A stretch of 18,480 nucleotides of DNA from Alphaproteobacteria bacterium (GTDB taxonomy: Bacteria > Pseudomonadota > Alphaproteobacteria > GCA-2731375). The stretch is taken from contig JANQKO010000032.1 in NCBI GenBank assembly GCA_028281075.1, positions 1 through 18,480 of the forward strand, in the 5' to 3' direction. Under the pieces are notes generated by a model. It was not told the origin of the DNA and did no database searches. It saw only the letters and a program-made list of their open reading frames with translations. Both the position numbers and the translations under genes were made by a program. Below are positions 7,344 to 13,758 of this stretch, in pieces (position 1 is the stretch's first letter; each line of letters begins with the position of its first letter).

Positions 7344-8870
7344 TCACTTCCAGCCGTAGCGGAAGAAGCGCGGGATCTCGTCCGGATAGGGCGTGAAGTC
7401 CAGGCTCGCGACGTAGGCATAGTTGCGCACGTGCGAGAACATCGGCAGCCAGTAGACCTTCTCGGTGATCTTCTGGATCGCCTTGGCGTAGTTCTCCTTG
7501 CGCACCGCCGGATCGACGTTGGTGTCGCCGGTCTCCAGCCATTGCTTCAGGTCGGGGTCCAGCGCGTAGTCGTCCGGCCCGTGCTTGAAGAAGTGGCTGG
7601 TGATCGCCGACATGTCGTTCATGGAGTAGGAACCCCAGTCCATGAAGTACATCGGCGTCTTGCCTTCCCACTGCAGGTCGCGCAGCGCGAAGTAGGGCAT
7701 CTTGGTGAAGTTGACCTTGATGCCGACCTTGGCGAGATCGCCCATCACCGCCTCGTTCCAGTCGGCCGGACGGAACGAATAGAGGTCGATCTCGAAGCCG
7801 TCGGCATAGCCGGCTTCCGCCAGCAGCGCCTTGGCCTTCGACGGATCGAAGGCGTATTTCACCGCGGCGTTCACGTCGCAGCCGAACTGGGTCGGGAAGC
7901 AGGGCGTGTGGATCACCTTGGAATCGCCCCGGATCAGGTTCTTGACCAGGGACTCGCGGTTGATGGCATGCGCCATGGCCCGGCGCACGCGCACGTCGGT
8001 GGTCGGCTTGAAGCCCGACCGGCCGGCCGCGTCGAAGCCGATATAGCCGGTCCGCATGGTCTCGGCCTGCAGCGCCTCGAAGCCCGGCACGGTCGCGATC
8101 TGCTCGACATGGTCGGCCGAGATGTCGGCCGTGAAGTCGATGCCGCCGGCCAGCAGCTCGGCGATCTGCGTCTGCACGTCGGCGATTTCGCGGACGACGA
8201 TGTTCTCGATCTTGCCGGCGCCCTTCGGGCTGCCCCAGTTGTAATCGTCGTTGCGCTTGAAGACGTATTCCTCGGCCTGCTTGACGCTGACCACTGAATA
8301 GGGGCCGGTGCCGACCGGCTTCTTGCCCATGCCGTCCGGGCCGACCTTGGCGTAATACTCGTTCGGATAGATCGTCAGCGGGCCCGACAGGAACTCGAAG
8401 GCCTGCGGGAACGGCTTCTTCATGTGCAGGTCGACGGTGTACTGGTCGACCTTCTCGGCGTTCTTGATCCAGTTGACGTTGCGCTGGACCTTGACGCCGT
8501 TGTCCGGGTCCGAGATCCAGTTCAGCGTAAACACCACGTCGTCGGCGTCGAACGGCTCGCCGTTGTGGAACGTCACGCCCTGGCGCAGCTTGAAGCGCAG
8601 CGTGGTGTCGTTCAGGTACTCCCAGCTCTCGGCCAGCAGACCCTTGAACTCGAAGGTCTTCTCGTCGCGGTAGACGAGCTGGTCCCAGACCATGCGCGAG
8701 AACCAGATGCCGGTGCGGTTGGTGTTGAAGTAGTTGTCGACATTCTCGATCGGGCCGGTCGAGCCCCATGCGATGGTCAGCGTGTCGTCATCCTTGCCGG
8801 CATGGGCCGCGGCGGCACCAAGGCCGATGGCCGCCGCGAGCATACCGGCCGTAATTGTCCGTATCATCAT
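7344..8870 (-). CDS. Periplasmic solute-binding protein, family 5 (DppA/OppA-like)
   Basis: A 508-residue secreted protein that captures the substrate and delivers it to the DppB/DppC-like permeases. Residues 1-24 form a Sec signal peptide (MMIRT, hydrophobic Ala-rich core, cleavage after AHA). There is no lipobox cysteine, so it should be free in the periplasm. Family features follow in order: LLAESWEYLNDTTLRFKLRQ, GVTFHNGEPFDADDVVFTL, VGTGPY, RRAMAHAINRESLV and a long C-terminal lobe ending RFFRYGWK. Two cysteines in TPCFPTQFGCDV could form a disulphide. The start is the first of two ATGs, with AGGAG about 8-9 nt upstream. It is the first gene of a four-gene operon (binding protein, permease, permease, fused ATPase). 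Dipeptides or oligopeptides are the default substrate, but this family also takes up glutathione, opines and sugars. Confidence 0.92.
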   Translation of the reverse strand: MMIRTITAGMLAAAIGLGAAAAHAGKDDDTLTIAWGSTGPIENVDNYFNTNRTGIWFSRMVWDQLVYRDEKTFEFKGLLAESWEYLNDTTLRFKLRQGVTFHNGEPFDADDVVFTLNWISDPDNGVKVQRNVNWIKNAEKVDQYTVDLHMKKPFPQAFEFLSGPLTIYPNEYYAKVGPDGMGKKPVGTGPYSVVSVKQAEEYVFKRNDDYNWGSPKGAGKIENIVVREIADVQTQIAELLAGGIDFTADISADHVEQIATVPGFEALQAETMRTGYIGFDAAGRSGFKPTTDVRVRRAMAHAINRESLVKNLIRGDSKVIHTPCFPTQFGCDVNAAVKYAFDPSKAKALLAEAGYADGFEIDLYSFRPADWNEAVMGDLAKVGIKVNFTKMPYFALRDLQWEGKTPMYFMDWGSYSMNDMSAITSHFFKHGPDDYALDPDLKQWLETGDTNVDPAVRKENYAKAIQKITEKVYWLPMFSHVRNYAYVASLDFTPYPDEIPRFFRYGWK

Positions 8871-8934
8871 CGGTCCTCTCCTGTGACTGTTGTTCTTGTT
8901 TATGCGGACCGATGTTCACCGATCCGTCACCGGA

Positions 8935-8969
8935 AGCATAAGCGGGGATTGCCCGACTCGGCAAACCCC
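8935..8969 (-). promoter_or_regulatory. Candidate promoter of the ABC-importer operon with overlapping inverted repeat
   Basis: On the minus strand TTGCCG (8964-8959) and TATGCT (8940-8935) are separated by 18 nt, each a 4/6 match to the sigma-70 boxes. An inverted repeat with 10-nt arms, one mismatch (8944-8953 and 8960-8969, spacer CGACTC), covers the spacer and the -35. That is a likely position for a regulator. The leader to the binding-protein ATG would be about 60 nt. Confidence 0.4.
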
Positions 8970-9015
8970 ATATTGCATTGCAGCAAGGGGCCGGCCGGCG
9001 GGCAGGCGAAACGAA

Positions 9016-9053
9016 CGTGATCGGGCATTGGGCAGGACGCCGCCGCGATCACG
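9016..9053. repeat. Inverted repeat between the divergent operons
   Basis: CGTGATCG (9016-9023) and CGATCACG (9046-9053) are exact inverted copies 22 nt apart, between the importer promoter and the toxin-antitoxin promoter. It could be a regulator site serving either side, or chance. No more can be said. Confidence 0.3.
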
Positions 9054-9063
9054 CGAACAAGGC

Positions 9064-9091
9064 TTGTATTATATAGTAAAATACCTATAGT
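9064..9091 (+). promoter_or_regulatory. Candidate promoter of the toxin-antitoxin pair
   Basis: TTGTAT (9064-9069) and TATAGT (9086-9091) are 16 nt apart in a strikingly AT-rich patch. An inverted repeat GTATT/AATAC (9066-9070, 9080-9084) lies between the boxes, where the XRE antitoxin could bind. The predicted transcript start is at or just before the toxin ATG at 9099, which would make the toxin message leaderless or nearly so. Confidence 0.45.
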
Positions 9092-9098
9092 CAGATCG

Positions 9099-9467
9099 AT
9101 GCCGCCTCGGGGCGAAAAAGCGCTTGCCTGGGTCGGGGGAAGCAAGCGCGCTTTCCTGAAGTTCCCGGCATTGGTCAGGCAGCGCATGGGATTTGCGCTC
9201 TATCTCGCCCAGTGTGGGGAGAAGCATGACAGTGCCAAACCGCTTCGCGGATTTGGCGGTACGGGCGTCTTGGAGTTGGTCGAGGATCATGACGGCGACA
9301 CCTATCGGGCCGTCTACGCCGTTCGCTTTGTCGGGCGTGTTTATGTCCTGCATACATTTCAGAAGAAGTCGAAGAAAGGCATTGCGACACCCCGGCGAGA
9401 CCTCGATTTGATCAGGCAACGACTTCGGATTGCCGAGGTCGACGATCGGAACCACCGCGCCGGCTGA
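9099..9467 (+). CDS. Type II toxin, phage Gp49-like / RelE-HigB superfamily
   Basis: A 122-residue basic protein. The core FLKFPALVRQRMGFALYLAQ, KPLRGFGGTGVLELVED, TYRAVYAVRF and HTFQKKSKKGIATP is characteristic of the Gp49-like branch of RelE/HigB toxins, which as a rule inhibit growth by cleaving mRNA on the ribosome. Toxin precedes antitoxin, as in higBA-type modules. The N-terminal ALAWVGGSKRAFLKFP aligns with the usual start of the family, so ATG 9099 is sensible. There is no Shine-Dalgarno sequence, and the promoter candidate ends only about 8 nt upstream. The antitoxin follows after 25 nt. Activity on mRNA is inferred from the family, not seen. Confidence 0.85.
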   Translation: MPPRGEKALAWVGGSKRAFLKFPALVRQRMGFALYLAQCGEKHDSAKPLRGFGGTGVLELVEDHDGDTYRAVYAVRFVGRVYVLHTFQKKSKKGIATPRRDLDLIRQRLRIAEVDDRNHRAG

Positions 9468-9492
9468 CCGGTCCGACCGTTGGAGGACATTG

Positions 9493-9831
9493 ATGATGGG
9501 TGACAGCGATAGACCCGACGTCGAACATGGATCGGGCAACGTGTTTGCCGATATCGGCATGCCGGATGCCGAGGAGCACCTGACCAAGGCCCAACTGGTC
9601 ATGCGGATTCGGATGATCGTCAAATCGAGAAAGCTCACGCAGCAGGCGGCCGGTGCGATCATCGGCCTGAAGCAGCCCGATGTCTCCAAGCTGCTGCGCG
9701 GCGAGTTTCGTGGCTATTCCATCGAGCGGATACTCGGATTTCTTCGGGCCCTGGATCAAGACATCGAAATCGTCGTGAAGCCAAAGGGCCGTGCCAAACG
9801 GTCGGCACGCTTGACGGTCAAGGTTGCTTAG
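9493..9831 (+). CDS. XRE-family antitoxin of the adjacent toxin
   Basis: A 112-residue helix-turn-helix protein that should neutralise the upstream toxin and repress the shared promoter. The start is the first of two adjacent ATGs (9493) with GGAGG 6 nt upstream; the frame is open further upstream but lacks a ribosome site there. Residues about 37-80 contain LVMRIRMIVKSRKLTQQAAG, then IIGLKQPDVSKLLRGEFRGY and SIERILGFLRALDQDIEIVV. This is the HTH layout of HigA-like antitoxins that pair with Gp49-type toxins. The basic tail KPKGRAKRSARLTVKVA may be disordered. The strong Shine-Dalgarno, compared with none for the toxin, fits the need for excess antitoxin. The stop is 2 nt before the next gene's ATG. 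Confidence 0.87.
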   Translation: MMGDSDRPDVEHGSGNVFADIGMPDAEEHLTKAQLVMRIRMIVKSRKLTQQAAGAIIGLKQPDVSKLLRGEFRGYSIERILGFLRALDQDIEIVVKPKGRAKRSARLTVKVA

Positions 9832-9833
9832 GC

Positions 9834-10712
9834 ATGCTGTATCGCGACTACGATCAGGCGGGGCTGGACGCCCAGTACAACATGCGCGCGGCCGTGCCGG
9901 CCTACCCCGATTTCGTCGACCGCTGGGCCGCGGCCAGCGCGGCGGCGCGCCGGACGCACGACGTCGAGACCGATATCGTCTACGGCGACAGCGCCGCGCA
10001 GAAGCTGGACCTGTTCCGGGCCGGGCCGGCCGGCGGGCGTCGGCTGCCGCTGCATATCTTCATCCATGGCGGCTACTGGCAGGCCATGGACAAGGAACAC
10101 TTCGGCTATGTCGCCGACGGCATCGTGCCGCGCGGCGCGCATCTCGCCGTCATCGACTATGCGCTGGCGCCCGCCGTCGACATGGACGAGATCGTGCGCC
10201 AGGTGCGCAACGCCGTCGCCTGGGCCTGGCGCCGGGCCGCCGCCATCGGCGCCGATCCCGACCGCCTGACCGTGTCCGGCCACTCCGCCGGCGGGCACCT
10301 GACGGCGATGGCGCTGCTGACCGACTGGCCGGCCTTCGCGCCGGACCTGCCGCCGCGTCCGCTGGCCGGCGGCCTGGCGGTCAGCGGGCTCTACGATCTC
10401 GAGCCGATCCGGCTCTGCTATCTGAACGAGGTCATCGGCCTGACGCCCGACAGCGCCGCCCGCAACAGCCCGCTCGCCGGGCTGCGCGACCGGCCGGCGG
10501 CGGCTGGCCCGCCGCCGCCGCTGGCGCTCTGCGTCGGCGGCCTGGAAACGCCGGAATTCCACCGCCAGCAGGCCGCGTTCGCGGACCTGTGGACGGCCGC
10601 CGGCGCCGCGCCGCGCATCGTCGAGGCGCCGGGCCGCGATCATTTTTCCGTGGTCGACGGCCTGGCGGACCCCGACGGCCCGCTCGTCCGGGCGGCCCTG
10701 GCGCCCGGCTGA
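9834..10712 (+). CDS. Alpha/beta hydrolase, kynurenine formamidase/esterase-like
   Basis: A 292-residue cytoplasmic hydrolase. It has the oxyanion motif HGGYW (78-82), the nucleophile elbow GHSAGGH (149-155) with Ser151, a candidate acid in GGLETPEF (Glu238 or Glu241) and the catalytic His in GRDHFSV (His270). Together with the N-terminal MLYRDYDQAGLDAQYN, this matches the arylformamidase-like group. Some members hydrolyse N-formylkynurenine; others act on unknown esters, and no other tryptophan-degradation gene is nearby. The start is only 2 nt after the antitoxin stop, so translation may be coupled and expression may depend on the toxin-antitoxin promoter. This suggests that the pair inserted directly in front of a resident gene. 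Confidence 0.82.
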   Translation: MLYRDYDQAGLDAQYNMRAAVPAYPDFVDRWAAASAAARRTHDVETDIVYGDSAAQKLDLFRAGPAGGRRLPLHIFIHGGYWQAMDKEHFGYVADGIVPRGAHLAVIDYALAPAVDMDEIVRQVRNAVAWAWRRAAAIGADPDRLTVSGHSAGGHLTAMALLTDWPAFAPDLPPRPLAGGLAVSGLYDLEPIRLCYLNEVIGLTPDSAARNSPLAGLRDRPAAAGPPPPLALCVGGLETPEFHRQQAAFADLWTAAGAAPRIVEAPGRDHFSVVDGLADPDGPLVRAALAPG

Positions 10713-10730
10713 CCCCACCGCCGCCGCCGC

Positions 10731-10759
10731 TTGTGCGCGATCGGGTGGCCGCCTATATG
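10731..10759 (+). promoter_or_regulatory. Candidate promoter of the response-regulator gene
   Basis: TTGTGC (10731-10736) and TATATG (10754-10759) are spaced by exactly 17 nt, in the only AT-richer patch of the 106-nt gap. Matches to the sigma-70 boxes are 3/6 and 4/6, so support is modest. The leader would be about 50 nt. Confidence 0.35.
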
Positions 10760-10818
10760 GTTATGGCGCTTTCGCCAGCCGGATGCCGCAACATATGCGC
10801 GAAAGGACGGGGATTGTC

Positions 10819-11505
10819 ATGACGGCGAAGAAGATCTTGTTGGTCGACGACGAGGCGCCGCTGCGCGAGTCGCTGGCCGAGCAGTTGGAGCTGCACGACG
10901 AGTTCTCGACCCAGCAGGCCGAATCCGGCGCCCTGGCGCTGGAAGCCGTGAAGGCCGATCACTTCGACCTGATCCTGCTCGATGTCGGCCTGCCGGACAT
11001 CGACGGCCGCGAGGCCTGCAAGATGATGCGCCGCAACGGCGTCAAGTGCCCGATTGTCATGCTGACGGCGGCCGGCAGCGACGCCGACACCATCCTCGGC
11101 CTGGAATCCGGCGCCAACGACTATGTCACCAAGCCGTTCAAGTTCGCCGTGCTGCTGGCCCGCGTGCGCGCGCAGCTACGCCAGCACGAGCAGAGCGAGG
11201 ACGCCGTGTTCTCGATCGGCCCCTATACCTTCCGGCCCAGCGCCAAGCTCCTGCTGCACAACGAGAACAACCAGAAGGTCCGGCTGACCGAGAAGGAAAC
11301 CTCGATCCTGAAATACCTCTACCGGGCCGGCGACAAGACGGTGTCGCGCGACGTGCTGCTGAACGAGGTCTGGGGCTATAACGCCGGCGTCACCACGCAT
11401 ACGCTGGAAACCCACATCTACCGCCTGCGGCAGAAGATCGAGGCCGATCCGTCGAACGCCGAGCTGCTGGTCACCGAGTCCGGCGGCTACCGGCTGGCGC
11501 CCTGA
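10819..11505 (+). CDS. OmpR-family response regulator, CenR-like
   Basis: A 228-residue two-component regulator that binds DNA once phosphorylated. The receiver domain has the acidic pair Asp10-Asp11, phospho-acceptor Asp55 in LILLDVGLPDIDG, Thr83 in MLTAAG and Lys105 in DYVTKPFKFAVLLARVRA. The winged-helix output domain (about 130-226) contains VRLTEKETSILKYLYRAG, then LLNEVWGYNAGVTTHTLETH and IYRLRQKIE. I take ATG 10819 because GGACGGGGA precedes it and the family begins (K)ILLVDDE; an upstream in-frame ATG would add unrelated residues. No histidine kinase is adjacent. The tight receiver and output sequences (FKFAVLLARxRAxLRQHEQS) recall CenR, an essential envelope-related regulator whose kinase is often encoded elsewhere. 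I recall this resemblance but have not aligned it. Confidence 0.9.
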   Translation: MTAKKILLVDDEAPLRESLAEQLELHDEFSTQQAESGALALEAVKADHFDLILLDVGLPDIDGREACKMMRRNGVKCPIVMLTAAGSDADTILGLESGANDYVTKPFKFAVLLARVRAQLRQHEQSEDAVFSIGPYTFRPSAKLLLHNENNQKVRLTEKETSILKYLYRAGDKTVSRDVLLNEVWGYNAGVTTHTLETHIYRLRQKIEADPSNAELLVTESGGYRLAP

Positions 11506-11576
11506 GTATCTGGCTCGAAACCAGGCGTTTGATGTCAATGCGTTAACCATCCCTTTTGCCCCGGTTACCCCTTTTT

Positions 11577-11662
11577 CGTCATCACCGGGCTTGACCCGGT
11601 GATCCAGAACCGAGGCCGGGGCGAGTGCTGCCTGGATTGCCGGATCAAGTCCGGCAATGACC
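11577..11662. repeat. Paired intergenic repeat with CTTGA-loop hairpins (second intact copy)
   Basis: The left half has arms ATCACCGGG (11581-11589) and CCCGGTGAT (11595-11603) around CTTGA. The right half is inverted, with arms ATTGCCGGA (11636-11644) and TCCGGCAAT (11650-11658) around TCAAG. Outer sequences CGTC and CCAG match the copy at 7139. The arms differ from that copy but each keeps its own complement, so the stem is conserved rather than the sequence. It lies in the 356-nt gap after the response regulator, which holds no gene. Confidence 0.8.
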
Positions 11663-11722
11663 AGGTGGTGCGGCCGTCGCCATCCCGCCGGCGGACCTGT
11701 TCAGGTCCGATATATCTTGATC

Positions 11723-11756
11723 CGAACCCGGTTCGTGACAAATCCTAATATTAGGA
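11723..11756. promoter_or_regulatory. Two palindromes upstream of the metallo-hydrolase gene
   Basis: CGAACC-C-GGTTCG (11723-11735) and the perfect 14-bp AT-rich palindrome TCCTAATATTAGGA (11743-11756) lie 7 nt apart, about 105 nt before the next start codon. Their compact pairing in a gene-free, locally AT-rich stretch suggests regulator binding sites. No convincing -35/-10 pair could be fixed, so the promoter itself is not called. Confidence 0.35.
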
Positions 11757-11861
11757 AGGGGGGCTTATACGACGGCGACCGCCGCGGTGGGCCGTCGGTC
11801 TGCGCCCTTTCACTGTGGTAAATGGTCGGGCACAATACGCCCGTCAGTAGGACGGGGACGC

Positions 11862-12719
11862 ATGGGGACCGAAACCTCCGAGTCCGGTCAAGACAACGAT
11901 TTCTTCGTGCGCTTCTGGGGCGTGCGCGGCAGTATTCCGGTGTCGGATCCCAAGACCATCCGTTATGGCGGCAACACGTCCTGCCTCGAGGTCGTCTGCG
12001 GCGACCGCATGTTCATTTTCGATGCCGGCACCGGCATCCGCTATCTCGGCAACCGCCTTTGTGACGCCGGCCAGCCGGTCGACGCCGATGTCTTCCTGAC
12101 CCACACCCATTTCGACCATATCTGCGGCATCCCGTTCTTCCGGCCGTTTTTCACCACCGGCAACAAGTTCCGCATGTGGGCCGGCCATCTGCTGCCGGCG
12201 CTGACGCTCCGGCAGGTGCTGGTCGAGCTGATGATGGCGCCGCTGTTCCCGGTGCCGCCCGAGGTGTTCCAGTCCTCGCTCGAATTCCGCGACTTCCGCG
12301 CCGGCGACACGCTGCGGCCGGCGCCCGGCGTCACCATCCGCTCGACGCCGCTGAACCACCCCAACGGCGCCACCGGCTACCGCATCGAGTTCGCCGGCAA
12401 GTCGATCTGCTATCTCACCGACACCGAGCATTTCGCCGACCGCGAGGACGAGAACATCGTCGGCCTGATCAGGGGTGCCGACCTGGCGATCTACGACAGC
12501 ATGTATACGGACGAGGAATATGCCAGCCGGGTCGGCTGGGGGCATTCGACCTGGCAGGCCGGCGCCCGGCTCTGCGACGCCGCCGGCGTCAAGACCTTCG
12601 TCGTCTTCCATCACGATCCCGACCATGACGACGACTTCATGGACCGGGTTCACCGCGACGTCACGGCCGCGCGCCCCGGTTCCGTCGTCGCCCGCGAAGG
12701 CATGGTCCTGCGGCCCTGA
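11862..12719 (+). CDS. Metallo-beta-lactamase-fold hydrolase (PhnP/RNase Z-like group)
   Basis: A 285-residue metal-dependent hydrolase. The opening FVRFWGVRGSIPVSDPKTIR with YGGNTSCLEV is typical of a bacterial subgroup near cyclic-phosphodiesterase and RNase Z-like enzymes. The metal ligands are visible: His81, His83, Asp85 and His86 in THTHFDH, His166 in LNHPNGATGYR, Asp187 in YLTDTEH and His250 or His251 in VVFHHDPDHDD. A conserved GHSTWQ occurs at 227-232. The ATG at 11862 with TAGGACGGGG upstream is chosen; the frame is open for 25 codons before it, but those are Arg-rich and not family-like. The substrate is unknown; a phosphodiester is the family expectation. No regulatory domain is fused. 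Confidence 0.87.
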   Translation: MGTETSESGQDNDFFVRFWGVRGSIPVSDPKTIRYGGNTSCLEVVCGDRMFIFDAGTGIRYLGNRLCDAGQPVDADVFLTHTHFDHICGIPFFRPFFTTGNKFRMWAGHLLPALTLRQVLVELMMAPLFPVPPEVFQSSLEFRDFRAGDTLRPAPGVTIRSTPLNHPNGATGYRIEFAGKSICYLTDTEHFADREDENIVGLIRGADLAIYDSMYTDEEYASRVGWGHSTWQAGARLCDAAGVKTFVVFHHDPDHDDDFMDRVHRDVTAARPGSVVAREGMVLRP

Positions 12720-12813
12720 GCTTCCGGGCCGGGATGGCTGGTCGCCGGCGCCGCGCGGTCCGTCGCAAGTTCTCCATGACATCGGCGGCGGTGTCGCGTA
12801 ACCCTCTGGCGCC

Positions 12814-13677
12814 ATGAAGCTTCGTCGTCTGCGCATGGGGCTCGCGACCGTGCTCGGCCTCGCGCCCCGGGGGTTCTTCATCCCCTACCGCTACGCCGCG
12901 CGCCTGCCGGGGCCGGGGGCGCGGCCGGTCTATGCCGCGCTGGAGGCCGTGCTCGACCGCGAGGTCGCCGCCTTCGAGGCGCTGCTGGCCGAGATCGACG
13001 GCCATGCCGGCGAGCTCGCCGCCATCGGCGGCGCGGTGCCGCCGGCGCCGCGCTGGGACCAGGACTGGTTTCCGCCGCTCGACGCCGCCGCGCTCTATGC
13101 CCTGATCCGCCGCCGCCGGCCGGCCCGCGTCGTCGAGATCGGCTCGGGCCATTCCACCCGCTTCGCCGCCCGGGCTGTCGCCGACGGCGGCCTGGCCACC
13201 GCGATCACCGCCATCGATCCGCGGCCGCGTGCGACGCTCGACGGCCTCGATATCGAGCTGCGCCGCGAGACCCTGGCCGAGGCCGGCACCGGCCCGTTCC
13301 GAGACCTGGCCGCCGGCGACCTGCTGCTGGTCGATTCCAGCCACATCGCCATGCCCGGCAGCGACGTCGACGACGTGCTGGCCCGCGTCCTGCCGGTGTT
13401 GCCGGCGGGCGTCGCCGTGCAGTTCCATGACATCTTCCTGCCCGACGACTATCCGGCCGACTGGGCCTGGCGCGGCTACAACGAGCAGACCGCCGTCGCC
13501 GCGCTGCTGGGCGCCGGCGGCTGGCGGCCGCTGTTCGCCAGCCACTACGTGACCACCCGCATGCCGGCCCGGCTCGCTGCCTCGGCCGTGGCCGGCCTGC
13601 CGCACCGGCCCGGCGCGCGTGCCGCCAGCCTGTGGCTGGAGAAGCGCGGCACCGCCGGCCCCGGCGCCGTCGCTTGA
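12814..13677 (+). CDS. Class I SAM-dependent methyltransferase-like protein
   Basis: A 287-residue protein with a Rossmann-type methyltransferase core of the Methyltransf_24 kind. Motif I is VVEIGSGHSTRFAARA (about 106-121), the acidic end of strand 2 is ITAIDPRPR (Asp135), and a later strand reads LLLVDSSHIAMPGSDV (about 171-186). The VQFHDIFLPDDYP that follows is usual in members acting on small molecules or glycans. The N-terminal 80 residues are basic then helical (about 40-70) and precede the WFPPLDAAALYALIRR that leads into the fold. No methyl acceptor is indicated by neighbours. No clear Shine-Dalgarno precedes the ATG, but the next in-frame start candidates would remove part of the N-terminal region. 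Such genes are often in polysaccharide clusters; this one stands alone. Confidence 0.72.
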   Translation: MKLRRLRMGLATVLGLAPRGFFIPYRYAARLPGPGARPVYAALEAVLDREVAAFEALLAEIDGHAGELAAIGGAVPPAPRWDQDWFPPLDAAALYALIRRRRPARVVEIGSGHSTRFAARAVADGGLATAITAIDPRPRATLDGLDIELRRETLAEAGTGPFRDLAAGDLLLVDSSHIAMPGSDVDDVLARVLPVLPAGVAVQFHDIFLPDDYPADWAWRGYNEQTAVAALLGAGGWRPLFASHYVTTRMPARLAASAVAGLPHRPGARAASLWLEKRGTAGPGAVA

Positions 13678-13758
13678 GCTTCACACCCTTGTCATAGGGC
13701 GTGACTTGCCGCCTGGCTTCTGTGCACCCTAGTTAGCTGGGACAGGGGGCTTGCGCGC

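Noticed and set aside
9430..9492. Earlier start for the XRE antitoxin
   Set aside because: It would overlap the toxin gene and lacks a ribosome site; GGAGG is placed 6 nt before ATG 9493.
11787..11861. Earlier start for the metallo-hydrolase
   Set aside because: The extra 25 residues are Arg/Gly-rich and unlike the family, while ATG 11862 has a good ribosome site.
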